Below are positions 7,337-13,952 of a DNA stretch of 19,492 nucleotides, in pieces. The first letter of the stretch is position 1; the number at the start of each line of letters is the position of its first letter. Below the pieces are notes generated by a model. It did not search any database, was not told the DNA's origin, and saw only the letters and a list, made by a program, of their open reading frames with translations. This stretch comes from CAZNGF01 sp964572855 (lineage in GTDB: Bacteria > Bipolaricaulota > Bipolaricaulia > RBG-16-55-9 > JAJCYT01): positions 1-19,492 of the forward strand of contig CAZNGF010000056.1 in NCBI GenBank assembly GCA_964572855.1, given 5' to 3'. The position numbers and the translations under genes are program-made.

Positions 7337-7365
7337 CAGACAACGCTGACGCTGGGCGCTACAAT
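7337..7365 (+). promoter_or_regulatory. Sigma70-type promoter for the 78-residue gene
   Basis: CAGACA (7337-7342, 4 of 6) and TACAAT (7360-7365, 5 of 6) are spaced by 17 bases. The predicted transcript start lies about 25 bases before the ATG at 7396. Confidence 0.55.
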
Positions 7366-7395
7366 ACCGGAAAAAAGAGTGGGAGGTTAGCGCAC

Positions 7396-7632
7396 ATGGG
7401 AGAGGAGTTCACCAAAGCCGTCGCACAAACCCTCGTTCGACAAGAAAAGCGCATTGCCATGCTGGAAAACATCATTTCTTATCTGTTGCACCACTTGTCC
7501 GAGGAGAAGGGTGTGTTCACGGAAGACGAGGTCGATCAGATGTTCGACTCGGCCCAGCAGTTAACCGATCTGGATTCCAAGGAGCGCCTGGATCAGGTGT
7601 GTGAGGCCTTCGGCCTGCCCCTGACCAACTGA
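7396..7632 (+). CDS. Small helical protein, 78 residues, unknown function
   Basis: The ATG at 7396 is preceded by GGGAGG with nine-base spacing, which makes it a better start than the longer in-frame reading from 7306. The product begins MGEEFTKAVAQTLVRQEKRI and is rich in Glu, Leu, Gln and Asp with heptad-like hydrophobic spacing (LVRQEKRIAMLENIISYLLH), suggesting a short coiled coil and probably an oligomer. The C-terminal half, FTEDEVDQMFDSAQQLTDL, looks like a helix-loop-helix with an acidic loop, but it is not a clear EF-hand. The local DNA is less GC-rich than the neighbours. A promoter sits 31 bases upstream. I do not recognise a family; it is a cytoplasmic protein by composition. Confidence 0.75.
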   Translation: MGEEFTKAVAQTLVRQEKRIAMLENIISYLLHHLSEEKGVFTEDEVDQMFDSAQQLTDLDSKERLDQVCEAFGLPLTN

Positions 7633-7646
7633 TCCGGACCGCGTCG

Positions 7647-7742
7647 CTACGAGTCCTTGGGGCCCCTGTCGAACGCGAGCGCCAAGTAGCCGGCCAGCCA
7701 ACTGATGCCCAAGATCACGGCAAAAGCCAAGAGCGTTTTCAT
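7647..7742 (-). CDS. Possible 31-residue single-pass membrane peptide
   Basis: On the minus strand an ATG at 7742 opens a 31-residue frame that starts MKTLLAFAVILGISWLAGYL and ends LALAFDRGPKDS. That is a Lys near the N terminus, about 22 hydrophobic residues and a short charged tail: the form of a one-helix membrane peptide. A run of Gs lies about 11 bases upstream of the ATG. The frame fits exactly between the stop of the 78-residue gene and the start of ruvX, and is divergent from ruvX. A signal-peptide-like chance frame is possible, so confidence is moderate. Confidence 0.48.
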   Translation of the reverse strand: MKTLLAFAVILGISWLAGYLALAFDRGPKDS

Positions 7743-7780
7743 CGCTGGTCATCCCCCCGTCTAGAGCGTACCCTGGCTGC

Positions 7781-8224
7781 ATGGAGACGGGCAAGGTGCT
7801 GGCCCTCGATTGGGGCGAAAAGCGTTGCGGCTGGGCCCTGAGCGACTCGACCCGCCTGCTGGCCGCCCGCCACGGCACCTACGAGCGGGAGGGCGAGGCG
7901 CGCGACCTGCAGTTCATTCAAGCGCTGATCGAAACCGAGCGCGTGCGCGACGTGGCGCTGGGCCTGCCGGCCAACATGGACGGCTCGCTCGGCCCCCAGG
8001 CGGACATCGTGCTCGCGGTCAAGGAGACGCTGGAACAACGCCTCGACGTCCCCGTCCACCTGGTCGACGAACGCCTCACCAGCGCCGAGGCCGAGCGCGT
8101 CCTGATTTCCGGCGGGGTTTCGCGGGCCAAGCGCAAGGGAAAACGCGACGCGCTGGCCGCGACGTTGATCCTGCAGGCGTTTCTGGAACGCGAGCGCGCT
8201 AGCGCCGCGACCGGCGACGCCTGA
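7781..8224 (+). CDS. ruvX: RuvX/YqgF-family putative Holliday junction resolvase / pre-16S rRNA nuclease
   Basis: The 147-residue protein has the RNase H-like fold signature of YqgF: LALDWGEKRCGWALSD with the metal-binding D10, VALGLPANMDGSLG (58-71), VHLVDERLTSAEAE with E97, and KRDALAATLILQAFLE with D123. The length matches the family (about 140 residues). Family members have been described as Holliday junction resolvases and as nucleases in 16S rRNA 5' maturation; sequence alone cannot choose. The start at 7781 is the first ATG and has no strong Shine-Dalgarno. The last 26 bases overlap the 3' end of the convergent lamin-tail gene. Confidence 0.9.
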   Translation: METGKVLALDWGEKRCGWALSDSTRLLAARHGTYEREGEARDLQFIQALIETERVRDVALGLPANMDGSLGPQADIVLAVKETLEQRLDVPVHLVDERLTSAEAERVLISGGVSRAKRKGKRDALAATLILQAFLERERASAATGDA

Positions 8225-9335
8225 CCCACCACGCGCCGCCCAGTACCCCAACGAGCGACCAGCCAACCGCGTTCAACGCCAGCGCGCTCGGCTGACCGAT
8301 GTCGTGCCGTGCGATTTGTTCGGCGTCGGCGCGCGTGATTGCGCCATCGCCGTCGACGTCGCAGGCCCCCTGCTCGTCCGGGTCGAGCGCGTTCAAGCCC
8401 AAAGCGAAGCGCAGACAGATGCGCGCGTCGATCACGTTGGCCCGGCCGTTGTCGTCGACGTCCCCGCCGCCGCCCGCCAGCTCGAACGTCGCTTGGACCG
8501 TGCGGTCCGCGTTCAAGCTGAGCTCGCAGGCGCCGCCGTTGACCGCGTCGCACCCGCTCCAGCCGGCGAAGGTCGCGTCGGGGCCGGGGGTTGCGGTCAG
8601 GGTCAACGGCGTGTCCGAGATAAACGCCGCCGAACAGGTCGCCCCGCAATGAATCGCGCCCAGCGCGCTTTCGACCTCGCCGGTCCCGCTTCCGGTCCGG
8701 TTGACCGTCAAGGTCGCCGTCTTGGTGCAAGAATTGCGCGCTTTGGGTGTGCCGTTGATCGGATTGTCGTCCGCGTCGAAGCCGTTGTGCGTGATCCCGT
8801 CGTTGGTGCACCAGTTGGCGTCCGCGCCCGAGTCGAACGGGTTGGCGCGCTCCATGGTGGCTTTGGCGTCGTTGTCGCCGGCCGGCCAGCCGCTGCTGGC
8901 GTCGAGCGCGTCGACCAGCGTTCCCGTACAACCCGGCGCGTCGTAAAGCTCAAGATGCCCCGGAGAGCCGTTGTTGAGGCTGATGGTTGAATCGCCGACG
9001 TCCACCAGGCTGCCGCCCCCGGCGTCCACGACCTCGTCGTCCCCGTTGGCGTAGAGCAAATAGCCGCGCGCGGGAATGACCGTCGAGACAATCTGGTCCG
9101 CGTCGTCGAAATCGAGGCATTCGCCGCTGTCGGCGCCGAAGATCGACCAGTTTGCGATGTCGACGGGCGCATCGGTCGTGTTGAAAAGCTCGATCCACTC
9201 GTCAAACGAACTGGCCTCCGTGCCCATCCAGGCGACCTCGTTGATCACGACCGCGCCCGGCTCGGCGGCTAGAACGAACACGGGCGGCATGAGCAAAATC
9301 AGCGCCACGCCGCAGGTGAGAAACCGATGCTCCAC
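8199..9335 (-). CDS. Secreted lamin-tail-domain and dockerin-like protein with C-terminal membrane anchor
   Basis: The 378-residue product starts at a GTG (9335) with GAGGG four bases upstream. It has a signal peptide (about residues 1-25, ending VFVLAAEP). A lamin-tail domain covers about 28-150, with INEVAWMGTE, DEWIELFN and YLLYANGDDE. A Cys-rich region follows with an InlB-B/bacterial-repeat-like segment at about 205-285 (LTLTATPGPDATFAGWSGC). A dockerin/EF-hand pair lies at about 292-346 (DVDDNGRANVIDARICLRF and DVDGDGAITRADAEQIARHD). It ends in a hydrophobic segment plus a run of arginines (VGWSLVGVLGGAWW, then RRRRSRR). Lamin-tail domains occur in bacterial cell-surface or nuclease-associated proteins; dockerin-like repeats bind calcium. 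The tripartite tail (spacer, membrane helix, basic tail) is typical of surface-anchored or sorted proteins. A good promoter lies upstream. The 3' end overlaps ruvX by 26 bases. Confidence 0.87.
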   Translation of the reverse strand: MEHRFLTCGVALILLMPPVFVLAAEPGAVVINEVAWMGTEASSFDEWIELFNTTDAPVDIANWSIFGADSGECLDFDDADQIVSTVIPARGYLLYANGDDEVVDAGGGSLVDVGDSTISLNNGSPGHLELYDAPGCTGTLVDALDASSGWPAGDNDAKATMERANPFDSGADANWCTNDGITHNGFDADDNPINGTPKARNSCTKTATLTVNRTGSGTGEVESALGAIHCGATCSAAFISDTPLTLTATPGPDATFAGWSGCDAVNGGACELSLNADRTVQATFELAGGGGDVDDNGRANVIDARICLRFALGLNALDPDEQGACDVDGDGAITRADAEQIARHDIGQPSALALNAVGWSLVGVLGGAWWVRRRRSRR

Positions 9336-9377
9336 AATCCCTCTTTTCTTGACATGCAAGGGTTGATTTTTAACTGT

Positions 9378-9407
9378 ATCGTAAAACAAGTCACGCTCGG
9401 ATGTCAA
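9378..9407 (-). promoter_or_regulatory. Sigma70-type promoter for the lamin-tail gene
   Basis: On the minus strand a perfect -35 TTGACA (9407-9402) and TACGAT (9383-9378, 4 of 6) are separated by 18 bases. The region is notably AT-rich for this window. The predicted start leaves a leader of about 35 bases before the GTG at 9335. Confidence 0.6.
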
Positions 9408-9480
9408 CCCCGGCGCCGTTGAAGGGCTCCGGCGCGCTCGGCACCCTGAACCCAACCGAGTGAAGCAAGGGGAGGATTTC

Positions 9481-10440
9481 GTGGAATACCGCAACCTGGG
9501 CCGCACAGGCCTGAAAGTCTCGCCGCTGTGCCTGGGGACGATGAACTTCGGCTGGACCGCCGGCGAGCAGGACGCCTACGACGTGTTCTCGGCTGCGGCC
9601 GAGGCCGGGGTCAACTTCATCGACACCGCCGACATCTACTCGTTCTGGGCCAGCGGGGTCGGGATCGCCGAGACGTTTTTGGGTAACTGGCTGCAAAAAC
9701 AGCCGCGCTCTCAATTCGTGATCGCCACCAAGGTGCGCGGGCCCATGGGCGAGGGACCCAACGACCGGGGGCTCTCGCGCGCCCACATCCTGGACGCGGT
9801 CGAGGGCAGCCTGCAGCGCCTCCAGACCGACTACATCGACCTGTATCAGGTGCACGCGCCGGACGATTCCACCCCGCTGGACGAGACGCTGCGCGCGCTG
9901 GACGACCTGGTCCGCGCCGGCAAGGTGCGCTACGTGGGCTGTTCCAACTTCGAGGCTTGGCGTTTGTGCAAGAGCCTGTGGATCAGCGACGTGCAAGGCT
10001 GGGCCCGCTTCGACTGCCTGCAGCCGCACTACAACCTGGTGGTGCGCGCCCCCTTCGAGCGCGAATTGCAACGGCTCTGCCGGGAGGAGGGCGTGGGCGT
10101 GATCCCCTGGAGCCCGCTGGCCGGGGGGTTCTTGACGGGAAAATATCGCCGCAACGCCGAGGTTCCCGAGGGCTCGCGCGCCGAGGACAGCGAGCGCGTG
10201 CGGGCGTACTTCACCGAGAACAACTTCGACCTCATCGAGGCGATGGACGGGCTTGCTCAAGCCAAAGGGTGCACGATCGCCCAACTCGCGCTGGCTTGGC
10301 TGCTGGCCAACCCGGCCGTGACCAGCCCGATCGTCGGGGCCAACTCGGTCGAGCAGCTCCACAGCTCGCTGGGCGCGCTCGAGGTCGAACTCTCGCCGGA
10401 GGAAAAGGCCAAGCTCGACCAGGCGAGCGCCTGGGAATAG
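9481..10440 (+). CDS. Aldo/keto reductase
   Basis: The 319-residue enzyme is an NADPH-dependent (beta/alpha)8-barrel oxidoreductase of the YajO/YghZ-like branch. It opens with the typical MEYRNLGRTGLKVSPLCLGT (GTG start). The catalytic tetrad is visible: D48 and Y53 in FIDTADIY, K84 in IATKVRG and H125 in LYQVHAPD. Cofactor-binding elements near the C terminus include WSPLAGGFLTGKYRR and TSPIVGANSVEQL. The GTG at 9481 is preferred over a GTG at 9460 because GGGGAGG ends six bases upstream and the protein then aligns with the family N terminus. It stands alone between the divergent lamin-tail gene and a downstream gene with its own promoter. The physiological substrate is not predictable; family members act on aldehydes, ketones and sugars. 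Confidence 0.92.
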   Translation: MEYRNLGRTGLKVSPLCLGTMNFGWTAGEQDAYDVFSAAAEAGVNFIDTADIYSFWASGVGIAETFLGNWLQKQPRSQFVIATKVRGPMGEGPNDRGLSRAHILDAVEGSLQRLQTDYIDLYQVHAPDDSTPLDETLRALDDLVRAGKVRYVGCSNFEAWRLCKSLWISDVQGWARFDCLQPHYNLVVRAPFERELQRLCREEGVGVIPWSPLAGGFLTGKYRRNAEVPEGSRAEDSERVRAYFTENNFDLIEAMDGLAQAKGCTIAQLALAWLLANPAVTSPIVGANSVEQLHSSLGALEVELSPEEKAKLDQASAWE

Positions 10441-10457
10441 CGCTGGCAGCCCCGCCC

Positions 10458-10486
10458 TTGTCAGCGAGGCCGGGATGTGCTATAAT
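10458..10486 (+). promoter_or_regulatory. Strong extended -10 promoter for the phage-type gene
   Basis: TTGTCA (10458-10463, 5 of 6) and a perfect TATAAT (10481-10486) are 17 bases apart, with TG at 10478-10479 making an extended -10. This is the closest match to consensus in the window. It leaves a leader of about 130 bases with at least two hairpins (around 10519-10538 and 10571-10583) before the ATG at 10626. Confidence 0.75.
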
Positions 10487-10625
10487 GTGGAAAGGTCGTT
10501 TTGTATAAATGAGAATACCGAGACACGCACGCGTGCCTCGAACGAATCGAACACTCTCCCATCGGGGCGGGGGCTCCGAGCCCAAGCGGCGCCCTCGCCC
10601 GCTCACCTGCCCGAAAGGAGGACGC

Positions 10626-11270
10626 ATGAACGATACCCAACGAAATGCCGCGAGTACGGGGCGCAAACGCTTCCTGGACGATTACGAAACCGTGCAGGAA
10701 CGCATCGCCAAGTTCTACCAGAAGTTCCCCGAAGGACGGATCGTGACCGAGCTGGCCTCGGACCCGGCCAACTGGGAGCGCTGCCGCTACAAGGCCGCGC
10801 TCTTCCGCAGCTTCGAGGACGCCCACCCGCTGGCCACCGGCCACGCCGTCGAGGCCGTTGACGACGCCAAGAGCGCCGTCAACAAGGCGTATCACGAGGA
10901 GAACTGCGAGAGCAGCGCCATCGGTCGCGCGCTGGCCAACGCCGGCTTCGCCCCCAAGGGCGGCGGCCCGGCGCCGCAGCCGCAACAGCGCGCCGAGACG
11001 CGCCAGGAAGCGCCCAAAGCGAAGGCGCAGCCCGCGCAGGAGTCGGACACGGGCGGCGACCACCCCGTGCTGCAGATCATCTGGGACAAGGCCCAGGGCA
11101 TGGGCATCAGCCCCAAGGAGATGAAGGCCTTCCTGATGCAGGAGTTCGGCGTCCCGACCAGCAAGGCGCTCGACGACACCCAGATCGCGCGCCTGGCCCA
11201 GGCCTTCGAGGAGATCGACACGTTAGAGGAGTTCAAGTCCCTGCTGCACCAGGAGCCCTCCAACAATTGA
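10626..11270 (+). CDS. Phage-type protein related to recombination-module (ERF-like) proteins
   Basis: The 214-residue protein starts at ATG 10626 after GAAAGGAGG. Residues 15-110 (FLDDYETVQERIAKFYQKFP, then RYKAALFRSFEDAHPLATGH and ENCESSAIGRALANAGF at 92-108) follow the pattern of a family common in actinophages and some bacterial chromosomes. There the E-x-S-A-x-GRA-x-A-x-x-G-F motif is shared with ERF-type single-strand annealing proteins. A Pro/Ala/Gln/Lys-rich linker (110-140) leads to a C-terminal helical segment (145-205, HPVLQIIWDKAQGMGISPKE) that may be a small protein- or DNA-binding domain. The likely role is DNA recombination or single-strand handling, but this rests on motif resemblance only. 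No other phage genes surround it. It has its own strong promoter and terminator, so it behaves as a resident single-gene unit. Confidence 0.75.
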   Translation: MNDTQRNAASTGRKRFLDDYETVQERIAKFYQKFPEGRIVTELASDPANWERCRYKAALFRSFEDAHPLATGHAVEAVDDAKSAVNKAYHEENCESSAIGRALANAGFAPKGGGPAPQPQQRAETRQEAPKAKAQPAQESDTGGDHPVLQIIWDKAQGMGISPKEMKAFLMQEFGVPTSKALDDTQIARLAQAFEEIDTLEEFKSLLHQEPSNN

Positions 11271-11276
11271 CCGCGG

Positions 11277-11314
11277 GGCGGGGGCACAGCCGGCGGGAGT
11301 GCCCCCGCCTTTTT
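11277..11314 (+). terminator. Rho-independent terminator of the phage-type gene
   Basis: A perfect 11-bp stem, GGCGGGGGCAC (11277-11287) with GTGCCCCCGCC (11299-11309), is followed by TTTTT. It begins six bases after the stop codon. Confidence 0.9.
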
Positions 11315-11482
11315 CGCGCGGACCGCTTTTGGACCCGAGCGGGGCCGTTTTTCACCGGATCTCCACCCGTTTTCCCTGTTCCTTTGACCGATCCCCGGCT
11401 ACATTGAGGGTACGAGAGAGTTAGAGGAAAAAGGGGCTACCACCACCAAGCGCGTAACCTCCTTTTCCGCCTTCTAGACACG
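11315..11482. other. Intergenic region without a recognisable gene; possible small RNA ahead of an orphan terminator
   Basis: No frame here has a start codon with a ribosome binding site and a protein-like sequence. About 11424-11464 contains GGAAAA and TTTTCC arms flanking a CTACCACCACCAAGCGCG segment, which could form a long weak stem. A TTGACC at 11384-11389 has no well-spaced -10, so no promoter is called. The stretch is bounded by a terminator on each side. Confidence 0.4.
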
Positions 11483-11514
11483 AAAAGCACCCTTCTCGGG
11501 GAAGGGTGCTTTTT
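11483..11514 (+). terminator. Strong, possibly bidirectional terminator without an adjacent gene
   Basis: AAAAGCACCCTTC (11483-11495) and GAAGGGTGC plus T-run (11501-11514) form a 13-bp stem with loop TCGGG. The As on the left make it usable on both strands. The nearest upstream gene already has its own terminator, so this one would serve a separate transcript or protect the MFS operon from read-through. Confidence 0.85.
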
Positions 11515-11586
11515 GGTTTTTGCCCGCCTTGCAATCCCCCTTGGACGCCCTACCCTGAGCGCACCACGCGCTCAAGAGAGGTTCCC

Positions 11587-12840
11587 TTGTCAGACAACGC
11601 GACCGAGACAGCGGGCCGGGCGTTCACGGTGCGTCGCCTGCTCGGGATCGGCCTGTCCACCCGGCTGCTGACCGACACGGGCGTCCAGCTCTTCTTCCCG
11701 TTCCTGCCGCTGATCGCGGCGGGCATGGGGGTCACGCCGGTTGTGCTGGGGCGGCTGGTGAGCCTGCGCAGCGTGATGGGGCTGTTCTCCCCGCTGTTCG
11801 GGAGCCTGGCCGACCGGCGGGGATATCGCCTCGTGCTGCGCGCGGGGTTGCTGATCGCCGCGCTCGGCTACGCCGTGCTGGGCTTTAGCAACGGCCTCCC
11901 CAGCGCGCTTGCGGGCATGGTGCTGGCCGGCGTGGGGACGTTCGCGGTCGTGCCCACGCTGCAGGCCTACCTGAGCGCCCGGCTGCCCTACGCCCAGCGC
12001 GCGCGGGGCCTGGGCGTGCTGGAGTACGCCTGGGCGCTCTCGGGAATCGTGGGGCTGTTCCTGATGGGCCAGCTCATCGCGGTCGCCGGCTGGCGTGCGC
12101 CGCTGTTCGTGCTGAGCGGGGGGCTCGCGCTGGCGTTTCTCTACTACCGTCGCCTGCCGCCCGCCGCCGAGGACGGCCGGGAGGCCGCGCCCACCGCGTC
12201 GGGCGGCCGAACGCCGCCGCTGGCCCGGCTCAAAGGGTTTTTCAACTTGGGCCCCCAGCGCCGCTCGGTCTGGGCCAATCTGGTCGCGGGCGGGTTTATC
12301 ATGTTCGCGGGCTTCCACCTGTTCATCAGCTTCGGGAGTTGGCTCGAAGCCGGCTTCGGCCTGGGCGCGGCCGAGCTGGGGACCGTGTCCTTCGTGCTGG
12401 GGCTGGCCGACTTGAGCGCGAGCGTCTCGGTGAGCCTGATCGTGGATCGCCTGGGCAAACGCCGCAGCGTGATGCTGGGGGCGGGCGCGGGCGCCGTCGG
12501 CTTCCTGCTGCTGCCGGCCTTCGACCGCGGACTCGTGTGGGCCGTGCTCGGGCTCGTGCTGGTGCGCGCGGCCTTCGAGTTCACCGTGGTCAGCAACCTC
12601 CCGTTGCTGAGCGAGCAGGCGCCCGCCCAGCGCGGCAAGGTCATGAGCCTGGGGTCGGCGGTCGCGCTGCTGGGGCCCACGCTGGGCGGGTTCACGGGGC
12701 CGTGGGCGTTCGAGACGTTCGGGGTCTGGGGCCTGAGCCTGATCCCGGCCGCCGCGCTGGGCATCGCGCTGGCGATCGTCGGGCTCTGGGTGCGCGAGGG
12801 CGGCGACCCGGCGGCGCGTGTTACAATGGGGGCGAGGTGA
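11587..12840 (+). CDS. Major facilitator superfamily (MFS) transporter
   Basis: The 417-residue polytopic membrane protein has about twelve hydrophobic segments in two six-helix halves. The halves are separated by a charged central loop (about residues 190-225, with AAEDGREAAPTASGGRT). The loop 2-3 MFS signature is GSLADRRGYR (72-81), and a related VDRLGKRRSV sequence occupies the equivalent place in the second half. The TTG at 11587 is taken as the start because AGAGAGG lies five bases upstream and the longer open frame begins inside the terminator at 11483-11514, which cannot be coding. The substrate is unknown; the architecture fits a drug or metabolite exporter. It overlaps in regulation with the next gene: the ribosome binding site of the kelch protein lies in its last codons, five bases before the following ATG. 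Confidence 0.9.
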   Translation: MSDNATETAGRAFTVRRLLGIGLSTRLLTDTGVQLFFPFLPLIAAGMGVTPVVLGRLVSLRSVMGLFSPLFGSLADRRGYRLVLRAGLLIAALGYAVLGFSNGLPSALAGMVLAGVGTFAVVPTLQAYLSARLPYAQRARGLGVLEYAWALSGIVGLFLMGQLIAVAGWRAPLFVLSGGLALAFLYYRRLPPAAEDGREAAPTASGGRTPPLARLKGFFNLGPQRRSVWANLVAGGFIMFAGFHLFISFGSWLEAGFGLGAAELGTVSFVLGLADLSASVSVSLIVDRLGKRRSVMLGAGAGAVGFLLLPAFDRGLVWAVLGLVLVRAAFEFTVVSNLPLLSEQAPAQRGKVMSLGSAVALLGPTLGGFTGPWAFETFGVWGLSLIPAAALGIALAIVGLWVREGGDPAARVTMGAR

Positions 12841-12845
12841 CTTCC

Positions 12846-13775
12846 ATGCGCAAGCTGGTCCTGATGGCGATGATTCTCTGCTTGAGCGCCGTGCCCGCGA
12901 CGGCGCAGTTCGTCTGGCTCCGCCTCGCCGACGCGCCCGTCCCCGGCGCGCCCGGGCAGGCGTTTGCCGGCGCGGGGGAGGCTCTCTATCTGGCCCGCGA
13001 CGACGGGGAGACAACGGCGTTCTGGCGCTTCGCGCCCGACGACGGCTGGGCCGAGCGCGGCACGCGCGGACTGCCGGAAACTGCCTTCGGTCCCGGCGCG
13101 GCCCTGGCCTGGGACGGCGCTGAAGCCCTCTACGCGCTCGGCGGGGAGGGTACAAACGGCGCGCTCTATCGCTACGACCTCGGGCGCGACCGCTGGTCCC
13201 GCCTGGCCGACACGCCCGCCCCCCAGGGCGCCGCGAACGCGCTGGCCTGGAACGCCTCGGGGGAAGTCCTGTACGCCCTGCTGGGCGGCACGGGGCAAGA
13301 CGTGGGGCTGCTCCAGTACGACCCCCCGCGCAATCGCTGGGACCCGCTCCCCCTGCCCGATTCGTGGAACTGCGCGGGACCGGGCGCGGGGCTGGCCTCG
13401 CTGGGGCGCTTTGGCCTCTATGCGCTGCGCGGCGCTTGCGATGGCGCTGACGGCGATTTCGCGCGCTTCGACCCCTTCCGGCGCCAATGGACCGAGCTCC
13501 CGCCGCTGCCGGGGGAGGCGGGCGCGGGCGGCGCGCTGCTCTGGCACCCGGAGCGCCCGGCGTTCGTGCACGCGCTCGTGGGCCAGGGGCGTGCGATCTA
13601 CCGCTACGTGCTGGACAACCGCTTCTGGGAACGCCTGCCGGACCTGCCCTGTCCGGTGGGCGCGTTCGCCGGCAACCGGCTCGCCTTCCTCGACGGCGCG
13701 CTGCACGTCTGGCAGGGGGCGCCCGTCGACTTCCGTTGCGGGGGCGACGCGCTGCTCGCGCTCACGCAGCCCTAG
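12846..13775 (+). CDS. Secreted kelch-type beta-propeller protein
   Basis: The 309-residue protein begins with a signal peptide (MRKLVLMAMILCLSAVPATA, cleavage near A20-Q21). It then contains repeated units of about 50 residues with the kelch/galactose-oxidase-like pattern: a strand with LYALGG or a similar segment, then Y-R-Y-D-L-G-R-D-R-W followed by a P-L or L-P strand. Examples are ALYRYDLGRDRWSRLADTPA, LQYDPPRNRWDPLPLP, ARFDPFRRQWTELPPLP and YRYVLDNRFWERLPDLP. This predicts a five- or six-blade propeller outside the cytoplasm, a binding fold with no visible catalytic residues. ATG 12846 has a GAGGTGA Shine-Dalgarno that overlaps the stop of the MFS gene, so the two form an operon. A hairpin follows the stop. 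Confidence 0.86.
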   Translation: MRKLVLMAMILCLSAVPATAQFVWLRLADAPVPGAPGQAFAGAGEALYLARDDGETTAFWRFAPDDGWAERGTRGLPETAFGPGAALAWDGAEALYALGGEGTNGALYRYDLGRDRWSRLADTPAPQGAANALAWNASGEVLYALLGGTGQDVGLLQYDPPRNRWDPLPLPDSWNCAGPGAGLASLGRFGLYALRGACDGADGDFARFDPFRRQWTELPPLPGEAGAGGALLWHPERPAFVHALVGQGRAIYRYVLDNRFWERLPDLPCPVGAFAGNRLAFLDGALHVWQGAPVDFRCGGDALLALTQP

Positions 13776-13779
13776 CGCC

Positions 13780-13809
13780 GTTTGCGTTCCACGGCGGGGG
13801 AACGCGAAC
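13780..13809 (+). terminator. Hairpin after the kelch gene, possible terminator
   Basis: An 11-bp stem with one G-T wobble, arms TTTGCGTTCC and GGAACGCGAA around an 8-base loop, starts four bases after the stop. There is no T-run, so it is at best a weak terminator or a 3'-end stabiliser. Confidence 0.4.
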
Positions 13810-13826
13810 CGGAGCGTAAGCCCCCC

Positions 13827-13855
13827 TTGACGCCGCGCGCCCGTTGGGCTAGGCT
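13827..13855 (+). promoter_or_regulatory. Promoter-like pair upstream of a 23-codon ORF
   Basis: TTGACG (13827-13832, 5 of 6) and TAGGCT (13850-13855, 3 to 4 of 6) are separated by exactly 17 bases. The predicted start is about 13862, close to the AAGGAGG at 13868-13874. Confidence 0.5.
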
Positions 13856-13880
13856 GGGGTTGATCACAAGGAGGGCAACC

Positions 13881-13952
13881 ATGGACGTCCCCGTCCATAC
13901 GCAGATTAACGCACATCTGTACGCCATTCGGGTTCCTGCCCTCCATCTTTAG
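13881..13952 (+). CDS. Possible 23-residue leader-type peptide
   Basis: ATG 13881 is preceded by AAGGAGGGCAACC, a near-perfect ribosome binding site at good spacing, and by a promoter-like pair. The 23-codon frame begins MDVPVHTQINAHLYAIRVPA and ends with TAG at 13950-13952. The first 18 bases form a 7-bp hairpin ATGGACG/CGTCCAT that contains the start codon itself. It may be a leader peptide, a small protein, or a chance frame in a structured RNA; no family is recognised. Confidence 0.4.
   Translation: MDVPVHTQINAHLYAIRVPALHL

Noticed and set aside
11590..13946. Long open frames on the minus strand (about 520 and 600 codons) opposite the MFS and kelch genes
   Set aside because: Their products are dominated by Arg, Pro, Gln and Ala without any family motif, while the plus strand encodes recognisable proteins over the same bases. 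They are shadows caused by high GC in the third codon position.
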